A stretch of DNA of 64,000 nt from NCBI GenBank assembly GCA_035648415.1, contig DASRLO010000113.1, forward strand, positions 36,249-100,248. The letters are read 5' to 3'. The DNA comes from DATARH01 sp035648415. GTDB lineage: Bacteria; Pseudomonadota; Alphaproteobacteria; ATCC43930; CGMCC-115725. Positions within the stretch are counted from its first letter, which is position 1; every line of letters begins with the position of its first letter. The position numbers and the translations under genes were made by a program. The notes beneath the pieces are model-generated. The model was not told the origin of the DNA. It did not search any database and worked only from the letters and a program-made list of their open reading frames with translations. Below are positions 1 through 7,716 of the stretch, one piece after another.

Positions 1-863
1 GCTCGGCCAGTGCGAATATCCTCGCGCCGGTCGATCAGCGCCACGATGTCATCCATCGACCATAGCCGATCGGTAACGCCCGCCGCCATCGCGGGCGACA
101 TCCGCAGCGTCTTGTGCATCCGCACGAAGTTGTACCAAAGGGCATAGAGCGCGACCATGTGAGCGTGGTTCGTCAGCTTCTTGCTGAAAGCGCTCGTCAG
201 CCGGGTGAACCGCCGCATCGACATCCGCATTGTGAGGTTCGCCCGCTCGACGTAGGACGTGCTGACGTGCTTGGGATCGGGTTTGCCGGTGATCGTGTCC
301 TTGCGCGCCCCGACGCACTCTGACGGGCTGTATTTGCGCTCGTGGCCCTGACCGCCTGTCTCTTGCCCGTACAGCTTCACCAGCATGCCGTAATCGACAT
401 CCGCGCCGAATGCTTCCTCGACCGCGCTGAGGTATGCGCGATGCCCGTCTGTCGTCAGTTGAACCCGGTTCGCCAGCCGGCCCCGAAGATCGTCCATCAG
501 CATCAGGGCAAACTCGGCGTCGCGCCCGCCTACCATGTAGCTAACGAGCAACTTGCTGTCGGCGTCGAGGGCCGTCCACGTCCAGCAATCGCCGATGGTC
601 GGGTCGCCGGCGCGCTTGCTGGTCGGGGCGTTCTTTTGCTTGGCGTGAACGAAGCTCCAAACCTCATCGCACTGTATGCGGCTCGCCTTCACGCCGCGAA
701 CGTGCTTGTCGTGATATTCGAGCGCCGCCGTACCGGCATCCTGCAACAGCTTGTCGATGGTGTTGATCGAGCAGCCGACAATCCGCTCAATCGAACGCAT
801 GGACATCCCCTCGCATAGGAGGGTGAGGATTTGGGCGCGCTTGGCGAGGGACAGCTTGTTCAT
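1..863 (-). CDS. IS1-family transposase, 3' end cut by window edge
   Basis: A single-frame DDE transposase read leftward from ATG at 863; 287 residues are present and the frame is still open at base 1, so the C-terminus lies outside the window. Residues about 20-40 form a helix-turn-helix (MRSIERIVGCSINTIDKLL). The catalytic domain shows CDEVW (D66), TTDGH (D139) and YVERANL (E206), the spacing and wording expected of the IS1-type DDE domain, followed by the RMSMRRFTRLTSAF block seen after the glutamate in IS1 InsB. Unlike classical IS1 there is no insA/insB frameshift; single-ORF members of the family are common in alphaproteobacteria. It reads away from the cargo genes at 1002-3717. The family is clear; activity cannot be judged because the end is missing. 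Confidence 0.9.
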   Translation of the reverse strand, partial: MNKLSLAKRAQILTLLCEGMSMRSIERIVGCSINTIDKLLQDAGTAALEYHDKHVRGVKASRIQCDEVWSFVHAKQKNAPTSKRAGDPTIGDCWTWTALDADSKLLVSYMVGGRDAEFALMLMDDLRGRLANRVQLTTDGHRAYLSAVEEAFGADVDYGMLVKLYGQETGGQGHERKYSPSECVGARKDTITGKPDPKHVSTSYVERANLTMRMSMRRFTRLTSAFSKKLTNHAHMVALYALWYNFVRMHKTLRMSPAMAAGVTDRLWSMDDIVALIDRREDIRTGR

Positions 864-950
864 CCCCCGACTATATGAACTTATTGCTTGATACTCAAGC
901 ATAAAGTTCACTAATTTGCGTGATCATAACCACGATTCCCGCTTCTCACG

Positions 951-1001
951 GTGTCAACCCACTTGTAAAGTGTCAAGTAGGATGCCAAGTGGGGAAGCGC
1001 A
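951..1001 (+). promoter_or_regulatory. Inverted repeat over the ribosome binding site of the island operon
   Basis: CCCACTT at 958-964 is matched by AAGTGGG at 987-993, and AAGT is repeated at 968-971, 975-978 and 987-990. The right arm overlaps the purine-rich stretch GGGGAAG (991-997) that would serve as ribosome binding site for the ATG at 1002. It could be an operator for the helix-turn-helix protein encoded in the operon, or an RNA hairpin hiding the binding site. The function is inferred. Confidence 0.4.
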
Positions 1002-1820
1002 ATGGGTCAGAAAATGTCGAACGCTCCGATCTATTTTGCTCTGGCGCAGGTGCGGTTTAACGCGATCCTTGCGCTCGATCAGTATCTTCCAGCAATTCAG
1101 GATAACCTGCGAAAAGCCGGCTTCCCGGATTTTGAAAAGGCCTTTCTCGGAGTGATAAATTTGGCGGTCGGCGGGGGGGTGCCCTCTCAAGGCTCCCCCA
1201 TACCTGCAATTCAGCCAATGCAGCCGCAGGCAAGATATACATTTTCGAATGAGGCACGGACATCCGGGTTTGTTCTGGATCAGTCAATGATGTTATTTCA
1301 AACCACCGCCTATGACGTCTTCAAAGCCTTTTCCGATGATTTTCTTAAGGGCATCGCAGCGGTCAACGATGCCGCAACCCTTAGCTATTCAGAACGCATT
1401 GGCGTTAGATGCTTGGATGCGATCTGCCCTCGCGATGGCGAATCTCTTGATCAATATTTAGTTGCTTCTGTGAAGGGTATATACGATCAGCTCGCACCGC
1501 GAGAACTCGTTCATTCGTGGTCAGAGACCAGGACCAAGGAAGGAAATACTACACTCGTAAGCCGCACAATCATCACGCGCCACGATCGGGAGGAGAGTGT
1601 GGCCTTCCCCCCCGAATTGCAGCCAATGCAATTAAAGGTAAGCGATAAGTTCTCCAAAATAAAAGGGTTGTACGGCATCGTTGATACGGATAGCTGGCTT
1701 GAGGAAAGAGAAAAATTTGACCTCTCTGGTATAGAAAAACGATTGGATGCGCTACACAAAAAGCTTCGACGTAGCTTTAATCTAATGGCAACTTCTTATG
1801 CTCTCAAGGTTTGGAAATGA
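1002..1820 (+). CDS. TIGR04255-type protein of unknown function
   Basis: A 272-residue soluble protein. The N-terminal wording APIYFALAQVRFN, followed by LRKAGFPDFE, and the overall length resemble the sporadically distributed TIGR04255 family, whose function is unknown to me. There is no signal peptide or membrane segment. The ATG at 1002 follows GGGGAAG; an internal ATG at 1014 (MSNAP) is an alternative start. It is the first gene of a tight operon: its stop overlaps the next start in an ATGA junction at 1817. Base composition is lower in G+C than in the core genes, and the location beside a transposase points to transfer. Family assignment is by recall of the motif, without a profile search. 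Confidence 0.7.
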   Translation: MGQKMSNAPIYFALAQVRFNAILALDQYLPAIQDNLRKAGFPDFEKAFLGVINLAVGGGVPSQGSPIPAIQPMQPQARYTFSNEARTSGFVLDQSMMLFQTTAYDVFKAFSDDFLKGIAAVNDAATLSYSERIGVRCLDAICPRDGESLDQYLVASVKGIYDQLAPRELVHSWSETRTKEGNTTLVSRTIITRHDREESVAFPPELQPMQLKVSDKFSKIKGLYGIVDTDSWLEEREKFDLSGIEKRLDALHKKLRRSFNLMATSYALKVWK

Positions 1821-2434
1821 ACTCGACTAGGCTGGACCCGACGACTGCCGTTAACGGGCTTATGATATTCACTCTGCCGCTAACGCTACTCGTTGGCGTC
1901 AGCACGGGAGGCGTTGCCCCGTCTCAGTGGCCGCAGGGAACGGGAGGCACTCTCAACCAGTACAATGTGCAAGAAATCGCTCGCTCCGATCATGGCAGGC
2001 GCCGCACGGAGTCCGTGTCCACCGCTGCGGACGATATCGACCATATAAAGACATCTCTTAAGATCACTACCACTGAATTGGCAAAGTATCTGGGCGTTTC
2101 CCGTCAGGCGATTTACGATTGGCGAGCGGGCGCTCATGTAAAAAGCCATAATATTTCGAAGCTGGAAAACCTACGAGCGGCAGCTAGCGTTGTCGACAGC
2201 TCGGAGACTACGTTTTCTGCGTTGCAGATTAACCGGAAACTTCCAGGGGGACGCACGCTGTTGGAGACTATTGCCGCGGGGGGCGATGGGTCTGACGCCG
2301 CTCAATCGCTTGTGAACATGCTCCGCCGCGAAGTGGCGCAGCGTGAGGATCGTATTGTCAGGCTTGCGGGCCGGAAACCAGCAACCGACAGCGAATTCAA
2401 TCCGGGCATGGCTGCGCTCCGAGAAAGCGGCTGA
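1817..2434 (+). CDS. Helix-turn-helix protein of the island operon
   Basis: A 205-residue protein starting at the ATG of an ATGA overlap with the upstream gene, after AAGGTTTGGAA. Residues 15-28 are hydrophobic (LMIFTLPLTLLVGV), enough for a short membrane or buried helix. Residues about 76-110 form an XRE-like helix-turn-helix (TTELAKYLGVSRQAIYDWRAG). The C-terminal part (LVNMLRREVAQREDRIVRL) looks helical. It may repress its own operon through the inverted repeat near 958-993, or be a structural partner of its neighbours. An in-frame TTG at 1811 is a less likely start. The DNA-binding fold is clear; the role is not. Confidence 0.7.
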   Translation: MNSTRLDPTTAVNGLMIFTLPLTLLVGVSTGGVAPSQWPQGTGGTLNQYNVQEIARSDHGRRRTESVSTAADDIDHIKTSLKITTTELAKYLGVSRQAIYDWRAGAHVKSHNISKLENLRAAASVVDSSETTFSALQINRKLPGGRTLLETIAAGGDGSDAAQSLVNMLRREVAQREDRIVRLAGRKPATDSEFNPGMAALRESG

Positions 2435-2444
2435 TGCGATCACT

Positions 2445-3296
2445 ATGGGAGAACGTTCACCGGAAACCCCGTGGCGGCAAGGCCATGTCCTATCCGCCGC
2501 GTCAGCCAAAGAACTCGAACTGGTTCATGCCGCCGCAGGCGATGATCCGATTGCGCTAGTGATTTCTCATGACTGCGATTTGGTAGCGCCAGCCGCAACG
2601 GAACCCGATTGCGAGATCATCCCCGGACGGCATGTCGAAACACCTGATGGAAATCTTACCAACGCCAAAAACCCCCGAAAACTGCATCTCACATTTTCTG
2701 CCGGCAGCGTTCCTGTAGTTGCTGAATTCACTTCCACCGACAAGGCTAAAATAAGCAAAGATATCTTATTCAGGCATGCTCCATCAGAAAATGTTCGGTT
2801 GAGCCGTGCCGAATTTGCCATACTCCAAAGTTGGCTTTCTTCTCGGTATCGGCGTCCATCTTTTGCAGATTCTTTTGTATCTCGCTTTACTCATCAGAAA
2901 CTTCATAGAGAATTTCTAAAAATAATAAACCAGACGAAAACGCATCTTCTCGCGGTGCTTTTTGATGTAGATAACGGCGAAGAGATCGAGCGACAAGATG
3001 CCGAGGATACGTATTCATTAAGTATTCATTTGGTTTTTAATAATTCAGAAGACCCAGGTGCGGCGGAAATAGCCGCAAAACAGGCCGCAACTGACATTTC
3101 AGCATTATTTCGTAAGGTATGTTTTTCTAAGCAGAAATGGCAAAATATTGAATTGCGAGAATGCGAAGCAATTTCGGAGGGAACCATGTCTCTCTACGAA
3201 TCGCGCTTGTACAAACAATGGCAATTTGATTACCTCAGTTTGCGCGAAGAGCCGCAGGGTCAAACATTAGAAGGCCCCGCAGCGGCGGAGCGCTAA
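2445..3296 (+). CDS. Unrecognised protein with SHDCDL motif
   Basis: A 283-residue protein whose start is placed at the ATG at 2445, ten bases after the stop of the helix-turn-helix gene; a longer frame reaches back to 2343 inside that gene. Its clearest landmark is VISHDCDLV at residues 39-47. Further features are NPRKLHLTF, SWLSSRYRRPSF and a C-terminal aromatic stretch YKQWQFDYLSL. The Cys, His and Asp of the motif could form a metal or nucleophile site, but I do not recognise a characterised family. There is no signal peptide or membrane segment. The gene is the most A+T-rich of the region and closes the operon. It converges with the small gene ending at 3293. Confidence 0.6.
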   Translation: MGERSPETPWRQGHVLSAASAKELELVHAAAGDDPIALVISHDCDLVAPAATEPDCEIIPGRHVETPDGNLTNAKNPRKLHLTFSAGSVPVVAEFTSTDKAKISKDILFRHAPSENVRLSRAEFAILQSWLSSRYRRPSFADSFVSRFTHQKLHREFLKIINQTKTHLLAVLFDVDNGEEIERQDAEDTYSLSIHLVFNNSEDPGAAEIAAKQAATDISALFRKVCFSKQKWQNIELRECEAISEGTMSLYESRLYKQWQFDYLSLREEPQGQTLEGPAAAER

Positions 3297-3523
3297 GTCT
3301 TCTCCCAGCGTTTTCGTGCTGCCTGTTGAGCGATCTGCTTCCGGCGTTCGGCGGATAGGGTTTTTGCTCGCGCCACGCCGCCCTTTATGCCTCCCTTGCG
3401 GGCGTACTCTTTGCCCGGTTCCCGCACCTCCTCGGTTTCCTCGCCAGTCGCGATCCGCATGACGCGGACGGCGTTACCGATCACGTCGGCGGGGCGCTTC
3501 TGACCCTGTGGGCCGCGCGGCAT
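3293..3523 (-). CDS. Small basic protein with KGG-like C-terminus
   Basis: A 76-residue basic protein. The start MPRGPQGQKRPADVIGNAV and the C-terminal block GGIKGGVARAKTLSAERR, followed by a run of alanine, lysine and arginine ending RKRW, match a small conserved family often annotated as RNA-binding or simply hypothetical. The second block resembles the KGG repeats of stress-induced small proteins. Its ATG overlaps the stop of the gene at 3523-3717 (TAATG), so the two are co-transcribed and probably translationally coupled. Its stop overlaps that of the SHDCDL gene on the other strand. The function is unknown. Confidence 0.65.
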   Translation of the reverse strand: MPRGPQGQKRPADVIGNAVRVMRIATGEETEEVREPGKEYARKGGIKGGVARAKTLSAERRKQIAQQAARKRWEKT

Positions 3524-3717
3524 TAGAGAGCGATCCCGATCCGATCCACCTTTTGCCCCTCGCGGTATAGGTCGATCATATTGGCCTCAGCTGGCCGCGG
3601 GCAGGCCAACGCCTCGATGCTGGCGGCCTCTAACGTATCAGCGTCCAGGTCGCGGCTACCAAGGAATGTTTCCTCAAGACCGGCCGCCTTGACAAACGTC
3701 GCTTTAAAATCGCCCAT
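3523..3717 (-). CDS. Small hypothetical protein, partner of the KGG-like gene
   Basis: A 64-residue acidic protein starting at ATG 3717, preceded by GGAG a few bases upstream. It contains a mixed helical stretch (DADTLEAASIEALACPRPAEAN) split by a Cys-Pro pair and has no recognisable domain. It overlaps the following small basic gene by a TAATG junction. An acidic and a basic small protein encoded in one transcript could bind each other, as in some toxin-antitoxin pairs, but nothing in the sequence proves this. Confidence 0.5.
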   Translation of the reverse strand: MGDFKATFVKAAGLEETFLGSRDLDADTLEAASIEALACPRPAEANMIDLYREGQKVDRIGIAL

Positions 3718-3799
3718 GATGCGCTCCGTGCTTCCCGCTAAGCATATGGGAACGGAGCGGCCGGGGCGATAGCCGCGTCAGCGTCTGTTACAATCAAAC

Positions 3800-3812
3800 T
3801 GAGACACTACCC
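3800..3812. repeat. Possible IS terminus TGAGACACTACCC
   Basis: The motif at 3800-3812 reads GGGTAGTGTCTCA on the minus strand, with TTGTAA a little further in (3788-3793). I associate this wording with ends of IS1-like elements in alphaproteobacteria, but from memory only. A degraded facing counterpart (GTGTC, then TTGTAA) occurs at 951-968. The motif sits exactly between accessory genes and core genes, which is its best support. Confidence 0.3.
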
Positions 3813-3857
3813 ATTTTTTGCATCGGCAAGACCGAGCCGGGATATTGTGCAAACGCG

Positions 3858-4382
3858 ATGACATCGACCTCCAGCGCCACCCTGGCTGCGGTCCCCCGCA
3901 GCGTCTTCTTCGAGCGCGTGCTGCTGCCCCATCGCAGCCTGCCGCCGCGCGGGTTCAACATCCTGATGCTGGTTCTCGCCGGGATCAGCATCGCGGTCGG
4001 CACGCTCTTCGTGTCGCTCGGCGCCTGGCCGGTGTGCGGCTTCTTCGGGCTCGACGTCGGGCTCGTCTACCTCGCCTTTCGCCTCAGCTACCGCAGCGCC
4101 CGCCAGCGCGAGACGCTGCGCCTCGCCGGGGACGAACTCACCGTCGAACGCGTCGGCATCCGCGGCGAGCGGCGGATTTGGCGCTTCCAGCCGTTCTGGG
4201 TGCGCGTCGTCTATGAGGAGCGGCACGACGAGTCGAACCGGCTCGCGCTTGCCTCGCACGGGCGGAGCCTGCCGATCGGCATCTTTCTGCCGGCGCCGGT
4301 GCGGCGCGAGGTGGCGGCGACCCTGCGCACCGCCCTCGCCCGCTGGCGCGACGCGCTCAACCCGACGCAGCCGGTCGATTAG
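3858..4382 (+). CDS. DUF2244 family membrane protein
   Basis: A 174-residue integral membrane protein. Two adjacent hydrophobic segments occupy residues about 33-56 and 58-76 (ILMLVLAGISIAVGTLF, then VCGFFGLDVGLVYLAF), followed by a conserved cytoplasmic beta-rich part with RRIWRFQPFWVRV. This layout fits DUF2244, a family of unknown function common in proteobacteria. It starts at ATG 3858 and converges with the hydrolase gene, the two stops overlapping at 4379-4382. It is the first core gene after the island. Confidence 0.8.
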   Translation: MTSTSSATLAAVPRSVFFERVLLPHRSLPPRGFNILMLVLAGISIAVGTLFVSLGAWPVCGFFGLDVGLVYLAFRLSYRSARQRETLRLAGDELTVERVGIRGERRIWRFQPFWVRVVYEERHDESNRLALASHGRSLPIGIFLPAPVRREVAATLRTALARWRDALNPTQPVD

Positions 4383-5107
4383 GGCAGCGCCAGCCGTTCG
4401 GCGATGACCCGCAGCGTGTGCGGATTGACCAGCATCGTCGTGTGCGCGCCGTTGACCGCGACGTTCTCGCGGTTTGGCGCCGGATCGTCGACACAGCTCC
4501 GCCAGGCGACGATTCCGTCGGTCCGGCTGTAGATGGCGACGGTCGGCACCGGCGGCGGCTCGCTCAGATGCGCCAGCATCCGCTGCTGGCTGCCGTGCAG
4601 CGGCGCCAGCGCCCGGTAGATCGGCTCCAGCGGGCTCGCCGTCGGCAGCCGGAACGGGCTGCACACGGTGATGACGCGGCGCACCCGGTCGGGATGCGCG
4701 TTGGCGAGCGCCCGCCCCAGCGCGCCGCCGAGGCTCACGCCGACCAGGCTCGCCTTGCGACCGGTGGTCTCGGTGCTGATCCGCAGGATCCGGTCCGCCG
4801 CCGCCGCCGCCACCGCGGCCGTCGTCGGGCCGAGATTGACCCCGGCGCCCCAGCCTTCGACCGCATATCCGAGCGCCGCGAGCCAGGCGCGCAGGCCGCG
4901 GGTCATCGCGTCCGAGCAGAAAAACGCCGGCAGCACGATGACCGGGTGGCCGTCGCCGCGCGGCACGGGGCCGGTGCGGATTTGGCGCGGCCGCAGCCGC
5001 GCACGGAGTATGGCGCTGCCCTCGCCCATCAAGTCGCGCAAGGTCGGCCCGGATACCGACCCCGAACGGTCGAAAATCCGCGCGTGCTGGTTCGGGCGGC
5101 CGCTCAC
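4379..5107 (-). CDS. Alpha/beta hydrolase
   Basis: A 242-residue predicted hydrolase. GVSLGGALG is a nucleophile elbow (G-x-S-x-G) giving the catalytic serine near residue 125. A late Asp in YSRTDGIVAW and a His in NGAHTTMLVNP fit the rest of the triad. No secretion signal is visible. The start is a GTG at 5107 that overlaps the dapB stop (GTGA), so the gene is the second cistron of dapB. The substrate cannot be told from sequence; the link to lysine biosynthesis is positional only. Confidence 0.8.
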   Translation of the reverse strand: MSGRPNQHARIFDRSGSVSGPTLRDLMGEGSAILRARLRPRQIRTGPVPRGDGHPVIVLPAFFCSDAMTRGLRAWLAALGYAVEGWGAGVNLGPTTAAVAAAAADRILRISTETTGRKASLVGVSLGGALGRALANAHPDRVRRVITVCSPFRLPTASPLEPIYRALAPLHGSQQRMLAHLSEPPPVPTVAIYSRTDGIVAWRSCVDDPAPNRENVAVNGAHTTMLVNPHTLRVIAERLALP

Positions 5108-5910
5108 AGCCCGAGCACCTCCTTCATGCCGTAGAGCCCCGGCGGCTTGCCGACCACCCAGCGCGCAGCGCGCACCGCGCCCTTCGCGTAGATCGCGCGG
5201 TTGGTGGCGCGGTGCGAGAGTTCGAGCCGCTCGCCGGCGCCGGCGAAGATCACATGGTGATCACCGACCGCGTCGCCGCCGCGCAGCGAGGCAAAGCCGA
5301 TATCGCCGGCCTTGCGCGCGCCGGTAATGCCGTCGCGGCCGCGTTGCGCGACCTCGTCGAGCTTCGCGCCGCGCGCCGCCGCGGCCGCACGGCCCAAGGC
5401 GAGCGCGGTGCCCGACGGCGCATCGGCCTTGCCGTGATGGTGCATTTCCATGATCTCGATGTCCCAGTCCGCGCCGAGCCGCGCCGCCACCTGCGCGACG
5501 AGGCCGAGCAGCAGGTTGATGCCGAGGCTGGTATTGGCCGCCCAGACAATCGGGATGCGCTGTGCCGCCGCGCGCACACTCGCGGTCTCGGCGGGCGAGA
5601 GCCCGGTCGTGCCGATCACCAAGGGCTTGCCGAGCCCGGCGGCAAGCTCCGCATGCAACGCACTCGCGGCCGCGGCGCTGAATTCTATGGCGACATCGCC
5701 GGCGCGGATCAGCTCGCCCGGCGCGCTGCCGGCGACGAGTCCGATCCGGCCGATACCGGCGAGCTCGCCGAGATCGCCGCCGACGTGGGCGCTGCCCGGC
5801 GCGACGGTGCCGCCGACCAGAGCGCAGCCCTCCGCGGCGGCGATCTCGGCCACCAGCATGCGGCCCATCCGGCCGCCGCACCCGATGACCCCCATCTTGA
5901 TGTCGGCCAT
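5104..5910 (-). CDS. dapB: 4-hydroxy-tetrahydrodipicolinate reductase
   Basis: DapB reduces 4-hydroxy-tetrahydrodipicolinate with NAD(P)H in the diaminopimelate/lysine pathway, feeding both lysine and peptidoglycan. The 268-residue protein has the N-terminal Rossmann loop GVIGCGGRMGR, the IGTTGL motif, and the catalytic block EMHHHGKADAPSGTA with its conserved histidines and lysine. The start is ATG 5910 (MADIKMG), chosen because GGAGGA stands six bases upstream; a longer frame to 5925 has no such support. It is divergent from murJ and overlaps the downstream hydrolase gene. Confidence 0.95.
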   Translation of the reverse strand: MADIKMGVIGCGGRMGRMLVAEIAAAEGCALVGGTVAPGSAHVGGDLGELAGIGRIGLVAGSAPGELIRAGDVAIEFSAAAASALHAELAAGLGKPLVIGTTGLSPAETASVRAAAQRIPIVWAANTSLGINLLLGLVAQVAARLGADWDIEIMEMHHHGKADAPSGTALALGRAAAAARGAKLDEVAQRGRDGITGARKAGDIGFASLRGGDAVGDHHVIFAGAGERLELSHRATNRAIYAKGAVRAARWVVGKPPGLYGMKEVLGL

Positions 5911-5989
5911 GCGAATCCTCCGCAATTGCGTCCCTACGGGTCGTTATGAGCGAGCGAGCAATCTCGGTGCGACGACGCTCCCGGCCGAC

Positions 5990-6030
5990 AAGATTGCTGC
6001 GTCGCTCCGCTGCTCGCAACGGCCAGCGAG
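5990..6030. repeat. Dispersed REP-like repeat in the dapB-murJ gap
   Basis: The stretch beginning AGATTGCTGCGTCGCTCCGC resembles a palindromic repeat scattered through many alphaproteobacterial genomes (the AGATTGCTTCGTCGC type). An opposed copy of its first eight bases, AGCAATCT, lies at 5957-5964, so the pair can fold over the intervening 26 bases. Recognition is from memory of the pattern. Confidence 0.5.
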
Positions 6031-6077
6031 GCTCCGGCCATTTTCCCGGCCATGATTTTAGTCTACACCGCCGAGCC

Positions 6078-7628
6078 ATGGCCCTCTTCCGCTCGGTCGC
6101 CACGGTCGGCTCGCTGACGATGGTGAGCCGCCTCTTTGGCTTCGCGCGCGACATGCTGACCGCGGCGATCCTCGGCGCCGGGCCGGTGGCCGACGCGTTC
6201 TTCGTCGCCCAGCGCCTGCCGAACCTGTTCCGCAGCCTGTTCGCCGAGGGCGCGTTCAGCGCCGCCTTCGTGCCGCTCGCCAACCGGGCGCTGGTCGACG
6301 GCGGCGAGGTGGCGCTCAAGGACTTCGCCGAACAGGCCTACGCGGTGCTGTTCACCGCATTGCTGGCGTTCGTGATTCTCGGCGAAATCTTCATGCCGCT
6401 GGTGATGAACCTGATCGCACCGGGTTTCGCGGCCGAGCCCGGCAAGTTCCAGCTCGTCGTCACGCTGTCCCGCATCACCTTCCCCTATCTGCTGTTCATC
6501 TCGCTGGTGGCGTTGCAAGGCGGCCTGCTCAACACGGTCGATCGCTTCGCCGCCGCCGCCGCGACGCCGGTGCTGCTCAACCTGTTCCTGATCGCCGCGC
6601 TGGCGACGATGGCGGCGCTGCATTGGACGGACGGCGAAGTGCTGGCGTGGGCGCTGACGGCCGCGGGCGTCGCCCAGTTCTGCTGGCTGATGGTGTCCTG
6701 CGCGCACGCCGGGATCAGGCTGCGGCTGCGCCGGCCTCGCTTCACGCCGCAGGTGCTCCGGACCCTGAAGATCATGGGGCCGGGAGTGCTCGGCGCCGGG
6801 GTGACGCAGCTCAACCTGCTGATCTCGACCGCGCTCGCCTCGACGCTGCCGCAAGGGTCGGTTTCCTACCTCTATTACGCCGACCGGCTCAACCAGCTGC
6901 CGCTCGGGGTCGTCGGCATCGCCGTCGCCACGGCGATCCTGCCGCCGCTGTCGCGCCAGGTGCGCGGCGGCGACACCACGGGCGCGATCGCGACGCAGAA
7001 CCGCGGGCTCGAACTGGCCCTGCTGCTAACCTTGCCGGCGGCGACCGCGCTGGCGATTTTGGCGCTGCCGATCCTTACGGTGCTGTTCGAGCGCGGCGCG
7101 TTCGGCCCGCGCGAGGCCGCGGCGACCGCGTCCGCGCTGATCGCCTATGCGGTCGGCCTGCCCGCCTTCGTGCTGGTCAAGGTGCTGGCGCCGGCGTTCT
7201 TCGCCCGCCACGACACCGCGACGCCGGTCAAAGTGGCGATCGTCGCGCTCGCGACCAACCTGCTGCTGACCTTGGTGCTGATGCGCTTCTTGGCGCATGT
7301 CGGGGTGGCCATCGCGCTGTCGGCGGCGGGTTGGCTGCAGGCGGTGATGCTGCTGGTATTGCTGGCGCGCCGCGGCCATTTCCATTTCGACGCGCGGGCC
7401 CGCGCCAACCTGCCGCGCATCGCGCTCGCGACGCTCGGCATGGCCGCGGTGCTGGTGGTCCTGCGCAGCCTGCTCGATCCGGCGCTCGCCGGCGCCGTAG
7501 CGGTGCGGCTCGCGGCCCTCGCCGGCTTGGTGGCGGCGGGGTTCGCCGCCTTTACGGCGCTGATCCTGCTGCTCGGGGTGACGCACTGGCGTGAACTGCG
7601 GGGCCAGTTCCGCCGCCAACCAGCTTGA
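6078..7628 (+). CDS. murJ: Lipid II flippase MurJ
   Basis: MurJ flips lipid II across the inner membrane for peptidoglycan assembly. The 516-residue product is almost entirely made of hydrophobic segments, in keeping with the 14 helices of the MOP superfamily. It shows the typical start FRSVATVGSLTMVSRLFGFARD and the block VADAFFVAQRLPNLFR. The start is ATG 6078 (MALFRS); the open frame runs back to 5946 but that stretch is repeat-like DNA. It stands before trpS and opposite dapB, so two cell-wall genes are divergently arranged. Confidence 0.95.
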   Translation: MALFRSVATVGSLTMVSRLFGFARDMLTAAILGAGPVADAFFVAQRLPNLFRSLFAEGAFSAAFVPLANRALVDGGEVALKDFAEQAYAVLFTALLAFVILGEIFMPLVMNLIAPGFAAEPGKFQLVVTLSRITFPYLLFISLVALQGGLLNTVDRFAAAAATPVLLNLFLIAALATMAALHWTDGEVLAWALTAAGVAQFCWLMVSCAHAGIRLRLRRPRFTPQVLRTLKIMGPGVLGAGVTQLNLLISTALASTLPQGSVSYLYYADRLNQLPLGVVGIAVATAILPPLSRQVRGGDTTGAIATQNRGLELALLLTLPAATALAILALPILTVLFERGAFGPREAAATASALIAYAVGLPAFVLVKVLAPAFFARHDTATPVKVAIVALATNLLLTLVLMRFLAHVGVAIALSAAGWLQAVMLLVLLARRGHFHFDARARANLPRIALATLGMAAVLVVLRSLLDPALAGAVAVRLAALAGLVAAGFAAFTALILLLGVTHWRELRGQFRRQPA

Positions 7629-7716
7629 CAGTGCCGCTTCGCGGCTTTCAGTTCCGCTCACGCGGAAGCGGCTCCGTAGGCTCCGCGGATGCGAGGCCGC
7701 ACTTGATGGGAACCCG

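Larger units (their letters stand above)
1..3812. mobile_element. Probable IS-associated accessory island
   Basis: The segment combines an IS1-type transposase, a three-gene operon that is visibly richer in A+T than the rest of the window (strongest at about 2700-3200), and two small genes of a kind often found beside IS elements and on plasmids. Core chromosomal genes start right after it at 3858. The right limit is placed at a possible IS terminus at 3800-3812; the left limit is outside the window. The extent is inferred, since no matching terminal repeat or target duplication can be demonstrated here. Confidence 0.5.

Noticed and set aside
342..818. Plus-strand frame in the first kilobase
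   Set aside because: The minus strand encodes an IS1 transposase with all three catalytic residues through the same bases.
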